Positions 56,581 through 64,000 of a stretch of 64,000 bases of DNA are shown here, one piece after another. The notes below the pieces were generated by a model. That model searched no databases, was not told the origin of the DNA, and was given only the letters and a program-made list of their open reading frames with translations. The position numbers and the translations under genes are program-made. The stretch covers positions 331,430-395,429 of the forward strand of contig AXZN01000044.1 in assembly GCA_000498155.1 (NCBI GenBank), in the 5' to 3' direction. Source of the stretch: Shiraia sp. slf14. Taxonomy: Eukaryota > Ascomycota > Dothideomycetes > Pleosporales > Shiraiaceae. Every line of letters begins with the position of its first letter. Within the stretch, counting starts at the first letter, position 1.

Positions 56581-57335
56581 GTTTTTTTGGTGTAAGGATA
56601 CCTGTAGTAGTTGTATGGTAATGACATGATGAACAACATACATGTTCATGGTCATCAATCTGAACGTTAGTCAGATCATTTCTATGATTACCAATGCAAC
56701 CAATTATCACGATAAACAAGTATTTGATCAGAGATAGCACATAGATTTCTGGGTGATGATCAGCTACTGCACTGATACATAATAACTTGGTTCAATCAAT
56801 ATTAAATCCATGGCTGGTACATGTGGACAGAGAGCAGCGCCATACCCGCCGTTCAACCAACTTTCCATTGCATAGTTCGCAATCATGTATATTTTTGGGG
56901 TTGATCTACATCTGCTCGGGCACGGGGTTTTTGGCGCGCGTCGGAGAGCGACAAGCCAATCATGATGTGCTCACCATCAGATGGGGCCTTGCGTACTTCA
57001 TGCGCCTCCAGCAAGCGCTTAAGTAGGTGGTACAATGCCCGCTGCGAGGCTATTACATACCGTAATATAAAAGGCCCCTTTCCGTTCTTACAGGCATACG
57101 TACCCGGCAAGTTGCTTGGCAAACAGCCCAGTCTGCGTACCAATGGTTAAATTCTGCCAGGTACAGATGTGAGCACCGAAGTGCAGGATACTGCGTAGAC
57201 AATGGTTCATATGAAGTTTCCACCATTTTCATCGATTCACACAGACGATGACTTATTAATTGAGTGAAGCCAAGCTCAACTCATAGCACCACCTCGATTG
57301 GAGTTCTACGAGGCAGTATTGCTACCGCATACACA
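56581..57335. promoter_or_regulatory. Upstream region of the methyltransferase
   Basis: About 750 bases without a supportable gene. It must contain the methyltransferase promoter; no conserved site was recognised. Confidence 0.35.
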
Positions 57336-58530
57336 ATGCCGGGCGTAATCGAAACAGGAAGGGATCTAGATCCGCCGGGCGGTGGGAAAGAGACCAAAGA
57401 TGGCAAGATACGTCTCAAGCAGAGACTCCAGAAGCATTATGATATGTCTGCGGAACAGTTCCTGAAAGTTTGGTATAGTTCTTCACCACCGTACGCACGT
57501 ATGTTGACTCACAAGGCGTTCTAGGGGAGAGCACATTCATCAAGGGTATTTCAAGTCTCCAACGGACACCAACGAGCAAGCGCAAATAAATCAGGTGAAC
57601 CAACTCGTTGAGTCTTCAGGCATCTCCGCTGGTTCTAAAGTTCTAGACGTAGGATGCGGCATTGGCGGTACCGCTAGATACCTCGCTCGAGAACGAGGTT
57701 GCAAGGTGACGGCCATCACCAACAGTCGGGGTCAGGTGGAGATGGCGCGCGAGTTGACAGTGGTGGAAGCGTTGAAAAGAGGATCACCGTCGCCACCACA
57801 GCGATCAAACCTGGACAACACCGACTTCGTAAAGCTTCCACCCCCCGTCTCGTCCGCAAGCACTGGCGCTGGCGCTGTCCGGTTCCTCAATCTTGACATA
57901 GAAAATATGCGCGAGCATTTATCGGAAACTCTGGGCGAGAGATTCGATTGCGTCTGGTTTTCGGAGGTTATATTCCATCTGCATACAAGACAGCTCTGTT
58001 TCGACTCAGCATTTGCACTGCTCGAACCTGGGGGCTGCTTAATCATAGCCGACATGTTCGCGGCTCACGATCCAGCTTCATCATCGAAGCGTGCGCTAAA
58101 AGAACTCAGGTCTATCTCGCGCAATCATCTTTGTCCTCTGCTTAGCACCGTGGATGAGTATACGCAAATGGCCTGTAAGGCGGGATTCAAAACTCGCCAC
58201 GAGCCAATGGATATTACAAAAGCCGTGGCTAAAACCTGGTCAGTTTGTTCCTTCTGAGTATCATCTGGGACGTTTCATTTATGATCACATTAAGCCTGAC
58301 ATTGAATCTAACCATATGCTCGCTTTTTCAGGGACACTTCTTTGCCGATATCTTCGGTGCTCTATCTCATATCTCAAGGCCCAGATGCTATTGGTTATAT
58401 GCGGGGAATGCGGTCAATGAAAAAGGCGTACGCTCACGGCACAGCTACCTACGCTATTCTCTGTTTCGACAAACCCACAGGGACTACCAGCTTGGGTACC
58501 GACATTGACGCGGAAGTCAGTAATCTGTAG
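57336..58530 (+). CDS. SAM-dependent methyltransferase (tocopherol/sterol/N-methyltransferase-like)
   Basis: Exon 1 starts at ATG 57336. Introns near 57473-57523 and 58240-58331 keep the frame (KVW/GEHIHQGYF and KTW/DTSLPISS). The second removes an apparent truncation. WGEHIHQGYF is a hallmark of plant and bacterial natural-product methyltransferases of the gamma-tocopherol, sterol and phosphoethanolamine N-methyltransferase type; VLDVGCGIGGTARYLA is SAM motif I and LEPGGCLIIADMF a later motif. The C-terminal YMRGMRSMKKAYAHGTATYA fits the same family. About 350 residues. With an amine-forming oxoamine synthase in the cluster, N-methylation is a reasonable guess; O- or C-methylation cannot be excluded. 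Confidence 0.82.
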
Positions 58531-59637
58531 GCAATTACTGTAGTGCATCGTTTGTAAACAATTACTGTAAGGCCATCGCCATAGAACCGTTAGAATGAAT
58601 GTAGCCGCTTCTGCCGTGGACCGGAGTGCGACTACTTTGCTGTCCATAAACAGCTACTATATTTTGATAGGACTGCCAACCCACGACAGCCTTGGCAATC
58701 GATTTCGTATTGCACCGTCGGTGTCCGAGTGCGTCGTCGGTGTCCGAACAGAGAACGGCCGCCGTCGTGTATATTAGGGCTCCACTCTCGTGGAGACGAG
58801 ATCTCCAGACATTAACAAGCTATTTAGTTAGCAAGGTTGATGGTTCCACAGGAGGATCATTGGAGAAAACGTTATCACCAGAGGCTCCAGACTCCACACA
58901 TTCTACGGACCGGAAACGGTAGTAAGCTGACATCTGTGTGGGTGCACGCCCCACCAGATTGCGGGCAGGGTCTGTGTTAGAGCGAATGCAACCCACAAAT
59001 TTCACGATATCAACTACTCCGTGTCTAGCGCTTACATACAGCTATACGTCTTGTCTACAGATCGGGTTCTATTGCTTACAGAGCAGGATCGGTCCGAAAT
59101 TCTGTATTATTACCTAGGTAAGCTTCAAGGTTTGTGCATTCTTGGAAACTCGACTCGACTCGGGTTACGCCATGAGTTGAGTCAAGTGGGGTGGTATGTA
59201 CCTGCGCAGCCGAGACTTGTCAGAGTTTACCGCCTGGAATTGAACAGAGGGAAAACGCCGCACGCCGCGTTGATGAGGATAATTGTTACAAATGACGTTT
59301 AAACTTATGATAACTTGTAAGCAACGAAGACACCCGGGTCGCTTCATGATATGCTGAGCACGATCGCCCCACGCCAGCCTATTTCAGACATGGCGTGCGG
59401 CGTGGGCAGTACCCCTTCGACTCGCCATCTTGTATCCTCGCCATTTGCAACTCACATTACGTGCTTCCTAGCTTTAGAGGATATCGCTTCCTCGCTTATG
59501 GACAAGAATTAATAGAGTAGTGACAAGTACCTCGCGCTTGATCACCTCTGCGCCAAGATTGAATCTCGCAAAAAAGTGATTATCCCAACAATCTCAACCG
59601 CTTTCGTCATTAATCAGCAAAGTAATCAAAGAGAAAG
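58531..59637. other. Intergenic, no gene supported
   Basis: About 1.1 kb between the methyltransferase and SDR genes. Short frames (58595-58922, 59021-59302) lack motifs. The last part should be the SDR promoter. Confidence 0.35.
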
Positions 59638-61055
59638 ATGTCGTTGCTCGATGCTCCCATCAAACGACTCGTGGGGCGTTTCGTACCGACACCGCTGCCG
59701 CCATTGGGTACATTTGATGGGCAGACTGTCCTCATCGTCGGGGCTACCACTGGCCTCGGGCTAGCTGCTGCGATTCACTTTGCCACGCTCGGAGCCAGCG
59801 TAATCATCACATCGCGAGTGGATTCTAAAGGAGATACTGCAAAACGGCGCATAGAAGAAGCAGTGGGATCTTCGCGCAAAGGCAACATATCGTATTTAGA
59901 GCTGGACTTGGAACGCTACGATTCGTGTACCAAATTTGTGAAGAAGCTCAAAAGTATCCTCTCCGGTCCTGCTGTGTTGGATGTAGCAATTTTGAATGGC
60001 GCAATGGTCAATTCTCACTGGGAGGAAAGTGAGGCAGGATGGTAGGTACCATGATGTTCCCTTCTTGCCTTCCCCTACAACTCAGTATTGAGACACGCCC
60101 GCATTGGTATCTCACTTAGCTTACGCATAGATTGTATAGGGAGAGAACAATTCAAGTCAACACGATCGGTACAACGCTCGTCGGCCTTCTTTTGCTCGAG
60201 TGGATGCGTGGAGCCAGGAGTGATAGAAAGACTCCAGCGCATCTAATATTTGTCTCTTCGCGCGACCATATCTACAGCGATATTGAGCCATTGGTCGCAT
60301 GGTCTCAACAAAAGAACGGAATTCTGAAGCAGGTGTGCAGCAAAGACAATTGGGATACTGGGTTTTGGGAGTCCCAGCCCAATTACACCGTTAGCAAACT
60401 TATGCTCATGTATATGGTTGAGGGTATCAGTGAGCTGGCCCGAGGACCAGACGGCGAGTAAGAAACGAGCCAACAGCCCTATTAAATCCTATTCGACGCA
60501 CAGCTGACTTACCAGCCCTCTCGTCATTGTCAACAGCTTGTGTCCCGGAATGGTTAAAACCGAAATTGGCCGCAACATATCCTCAAGATCATGGTTGCAT
60601 GCATTTCTGGTCGCCTTAGTGCTGTTTGTTACCGCTAAAACGGCCGATTCAGGTGCCCGAATATGCGTCACGACTGCTCTCGCGTCGAAGGAAACTCATG
60701 TGAGTGATAATTGGTTACGGGCGTACGCATTCATACTACGCTCTCCGCAGTGATTATGGCTGCTTTGCGTCAAATACCGGTATCATCACTGACACTGCGC
60801 TCTTCAGGGCGAGTTTTTCAATTACTGGCTGAGTTCCGACCAATATCGCAGGTAGGTCATAAGGCGAACATGACTCAGCCCTTAGAAATGAAGGTAAATC
60901 TAGCTGAATGCGTACTGACTAACACGAATAGGGCTGCGGCAACGGTCATATACAGTGAGAAAGCGAAGGCGCTGCAGAAGTTAGTGTGGAAGGAGATAAT
61001 TCAAGAGTTGAGAGATAACGTGCCGGAATTGCAAGCCGATCTAGGTACACTATAA
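59638..61055 (+). CDS. Short-chain dehydrogenase/reductase, retinol-dehydrogenase-like
   Basis: The ATG at 59638 gives MSLLDAPIKRLVGRF and then GQTVLIVGATTGLGLAAAIH, the NAD(P)-binding loop. AILNGAMVN is the NAG-like strand, LIFVSSRDHIYSD the serine region and PNYTVSKLMLMY the Y-x-x-x-K. After an intron, CPGMVKTEIGRN is the post-catalytic PG motif. Introns near 60042-60140, 60458-60535, 60700-60810 and 60852-60930 are needed and their exact ends are uncertain. About 330 residues. If the oxoamine synthase makes a 3-keto amine, this SDR could reduce it, as a 3-ketosphinganine-reductase analogue does in fumonisin synthesis; the sequence itself is closer to retinol-dehydrogenase-like SDRs. Confidence 0.8.
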
Positions 61056-63560
61056 TAGGTAGCAATTGAACTATTGGATACGCTCGTATAGATAAAAACA
61101 TGGGCCAACTCTTATCAGTTTAGTTTACCATCCACTCAGTACCTAGGGGCCTGCTTTCGCACACGCTGGAGGGTCCAGTCTAGGTGGGTCAGTTTTCAGC
61201 TCATTGTGGCAGTAGAGAGGCTGGGCACAAGCTATACCAAAAGGGGCCAAAAATGAAGATGTTGTTTTTGGATACTCTATCCATACACCCTTTTAACAGA
61301 TAAACACTAATTTTGAGGGAGGGAAGGATCTATCATGTAATAGGACTAGCACTTCCGTTTTGACCAACTCAAAACGGAGTTCTAGAAAACACGCCTCCTT
61401 CTTCGTCATCGTTTTGAAAATAAATTCTAATCAGGCTGAATCTGGTCCTGCCAGCGTGTGCGAAATCAGGCCCTAGGTAGGCATTCATCAATACTCAAAT
61501 GCAGAATCGTTGAACTATTTGCACTTGCTACTCCACCCCGTAGCCACAGCAGAACCGTTTCGAATACACCTCCCTTGATTGTGTTCAGCCAATCCTTTGC
61601 GCAACGTCCCTCATCGGTAGGAGCTACGACCTTGGTCCATCTTCTCACTAAGGGAGTCGCAGTACCGACACTAGGGGGCGAACATGATCCTTGTTACGTG
61701 AGCGTGTAATAGCTCCCGGGATGATTTTCTTGCCTTCGAGTCCGCCTTGGAAATCCTGATTGCCTATCCTCACCGGAAACGTAGTGGTAAGCTTAGCGCC
61801 CTGTATCTTACTTTGTAGTCTTGTTCAATGACAGCACCCGCGCAACCTTTCCCGGCTACCGGCTACCCGCTCGGGTTTAGCGTTACAACTCCTTTGTTTT
61901 TCTCTTTGGCAGGCACTGCCACACGTAGACTTTGCTGTGATCGAGCACCTATTAGGCTTAGCGCTCTTAAGTCTTCTCTTTTTGTTGAGGTCTTTCTTCT
62001 GCTTCGCCTATGTCTCCAAACTTTATACGGGGGCTTACATTCCAAGATCATGTTTTACTCAGCCCCAAACAATATGGCCTTGAAAAAAAGAGAGGACTTA
62101 TTCTCGCTAAACCGAATGCGTGCATGGTCTACCGTGAGGTCTAGTTTAGTTTCGGTGTCTAAATGTTTTTAGGCATGTCTGCATCATTATTCATATGGCT
62201 TCATGACCGTTTAGAGATACGCGAGGTGACGGCGTGACTCGGTAATTCCTCCTACAATCAAACCATGTTTGCTACATCTCGCTCTACACACCCATAGATT
62301 CTCTACAAGTAACTCGGCCGCCGCGGAGAGTGCACTCTGGCTTGTCCTAACACGACTTTGTCCGACACTGTAGCCTGACGGGACCAGTGTCAACCATTGC
62401 TACCTCTGTTTCAACGTCAAGGTCATTCTGCTGTTGTACCTCAACATTGCCCTCTCCAGAGCTACGCCGAGCTACATTCGACCTCAAGACTTATCACTGT
62501 GCATGGTATAGCGCACGCAATCCTTTCTTCTTCTCAAAGTCTTTGGAGTGCTTCGCCTCAAACTCTCAATCCTCTTGAAGAAATCTGCGTCGCCATCTTT
62601 CTTCCCTAAGAACGCACAGCCATTTTTCCATGCATGTATTGCAGAAGTCAGCTGATAGCCTTTGTTTTGGGGCAGTTGCTTGATGATACGAGGTATCCAA
62701 GAGCATGGGCTGTCGGTGGCTGCAAGAGTCTGACTTAAGAGGAGCGGCATCAAAGGCCTTCTCCAGGGCAGACATGTGTGTAGGTATCAATCACACGCAA
62801 CCCTATCCACTTCTACGAGCCACTTCTACGAGCCACAAGATATCCATTCTTGCTTTTTTCCTGCCAGGTTGAGGGGCGGCGTCAACGCGTCTCTGTCAGC
62901 ACCGATGGTACTTCTGGACCTGCTCACTACGGCTCGATCACGTTGATAACTAGACCAAGTCCTGTTCTAGTTCTAGGCAGCAACACTCACGCAGTGACAG
63001 GTCGCACAACAATTGGAAGCGAAGAATGCTGAGCTACGCCAACCATGGGAGTTAGTATGATACAAATATATACGCTTTACAGCTGCGCTATCGCGCCCAT
63101 GAATGCCAAGATAGCGAAGTATCACTGAACAACGACAGAGGTCCCCAGCTTGGCACGCCTTCATGCGCCTTAGTGAGGCTCGGAGGGGGGGTTAGCCCCC
63201 TTCAACGGACGAAAATCAATATCAACCAACCATAAGTCTAAGTATCACTGAAGTCGAGACCTTACACAAGTTGTAGACGACGCAACGAATTTTCCTTCAA
63301 GTCTTACATCTGCGGGACTGTCTAACGCCGTTGTTGATGCAAACATCCTTCTTTGAAACGATGGCGACTCCTGTGACATAATAGAGGTACGCTGCCGATA
63401 TTCATGAGCATTTCCCCTGTGCTTGTCACGAAGACGCGGTCAATTTGCCGCCAATCCATGATAATAAGTTATTCGAAAAAGGACTGAGTGTTCTAAGGCG
63501 GGCCAAGAAGTTCCTATTGATACCTATTAGAATGGACCACAAATGCAATATAATTACATA
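61056..63560. other. Right-flank region without an intact gene
   Basis: About 2.5 kb. Several short frames on both strands (for example 61458-61709, 61828-62172 and 62566-62790 minus) show no motif I can name and overlap each other. A 14-base direct repeat occurs twice in tandem near 62808-62835. This may be decayed DNA beyond the second cluster. Confidence 0.4.
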
Positions 63561-63850
63561 CCTGCACTCGGCTCAAGCTTCCAGATTTGGCTTCAGGCTT
63601 AATTTGACCGAAGCCTTGATTGACTAGACGTTGTTTCTTCCGCTGAATGTATAGCACGTTCTGTAGCGGTTTAGGCAAAGTTTTGTTGTTACTAACGCGC
63701 GCACTCTTAGCTGCTCCACAGTTTCGCTCATGACGTAGCGCAAGACCGTAACAGGACGGGTCTGACCAAGTCTCACGATACGTCCGATAGCCTAGCTTTC
63801 AACTAAAGGATTCCATTGAGGCTCCAATAGGTGCAGCCGATGTACAACCG
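63560..63850 (-). pseudogene. Remnant of a SNF2/Rad5-type helicase C-terminal domain
   Basis: Reading the minus strand from about 63850 gives LLEPQWNPLVES, a stop codon, then AIGRIVRLGQTRPVTVLRYVM. These are helicase motifs V-VI of Rad5/Rad16-like SNF2 ATPases, whose usual ESQAIGR has its glutamine codon changed to TAG. A frame change follows near 63690, and IQRKKQR-type sequence reads in a different frame to about 63560. Upstream helicase motifs would lie to the right, where the DNA turns strongly AT-rich. The gene is therefore a broken, partial copy, perhaps damaged by repeat-induced or random C-to-T mutation. Confidence 0.6.
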
Positions 63851-64000
63851 ATAAATTGTTAAGACTAGGTAGCGTTAGCTTCTAGATATAAGCTAGGAAA
63901 TTAAATAATTATACCCTATAGCACTAGTACCTTACGTTATTCCGCGAATAAATATACTACGTTTATTTACTTTTCTATATAAATTTTTAGCGTAAGTATA
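63851..64000. other. AT-rich edge segment
   Basis: Base composition shifts abruptly to AT-rich with many TA steps. It looks like degenerated repeat or transposon-derived DNA, but no termini or coding motifs are visible within the window. Confidence 0.35.

Noticed and set aside
58154..58420. Possible truncation of the methyltransferase
   Set aside because: The truncated frame comes from reading through; splicing GTCAGT to TTCAG restores KTW/DTSL and the conserved C-terminus.
62808..62835. Tandem 14-base direct repeat
   Set aside because: Only two copies and no associated feature; not a CRISPR or a minisatellite.
63180..63205. GGGGGGG...CCCCC inverted repeat
   Set aside because: Short, isolated and without a gene to regulate; likely chance.

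Overview
The window is nuclear DNA of a filamentous ascomycete (Pezizomycotina). Nearly every gene is broken by GT-AG introns of about 40-75 bp. There are fungal Zn2Cys6 regulators, type I iterative PKSs and SAT4/rhodopsin-like membrane proteins, plus ordinary housekeeping genes (KRR1, ORC6, IMP4). I cannot name the species; Dothideomycete-like or Leotiomycete-like fungi fit.

Layout. 1-15.5 kb is mostly core genome: a partial SDR, KRR1, a SET-domain protein, a SAT4-like membrane protein, ORC6 and IMP4, then three small or unknown secreted proteins and one unknown protein. 16.0-39.0 kb is a non-reducing PKS cluster: a Zn2Cys6 regulator (apparently lacking its middle region), an MFS exporter, an AflS-like and AflR-like pair, a SnoaL-like protein, a DUF1772 anthrone-oxygenase-like protein, an AvfA/MdpK-like NmrA oxidoreductase, a scytalone-dehydratase-like protein, a tetrahydroxynaphthalene-reductase-like SDR, and a SAT-KS-AT-PT-ACP-ACP-TE synthase. 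39.9-41.0 kb holds a lectin in which a LysM is inserted in a CVNH domain. 41.3-61.1 kb is a second cluster: a highly reducing PKS (KS-AT-DH-MT-ER-KR-ACP), a divergent PLP alpha-oxoamine synthase, a secreted carboxylesterase, a SAT4-like membrane protein, a methyltransferase and an SDR. From 61.1 kb to the end no intact gene is convincing; the last 0.5 kb carries a broken SNF2/Rad5-type helicase remnant and AT-rich DNA.

How the genes may work together. In the first cluster the NR-PKS should make an aromatic polyketide. Its PT region and C-terminal TE look like naphthalene/naphthopyrone synthases, while the tailoring and regulatory genes are the set seen in aflatoxin, dothistromin and monodictyphenone-type anthraquinone clusters; no metallo-beta-lactamase thioesterase is present. 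In the second cluster the HR-PKS has no release domain, and the oxoamine synthase next to it could release the chain by condensation with an amino acid, giving an amino-ketone that the SDR and methyltransferase could modify (a sphingoid-like or N-methylated amino alcohol). The NR-PKS starter domain lacks its catalytic cysteine, so the HR-PKS probably does not feed it, and I read the two as separate pathways side by side. Promoters of the first cluster repeatedly carry CCGGCCGG palindromes, and two promoters of the second share the 10-mer TTGGGGGCGG.

Exon joins were made by eye from reading frames and splice consensus; protein identities rest on remembered family motifs, not on searches.
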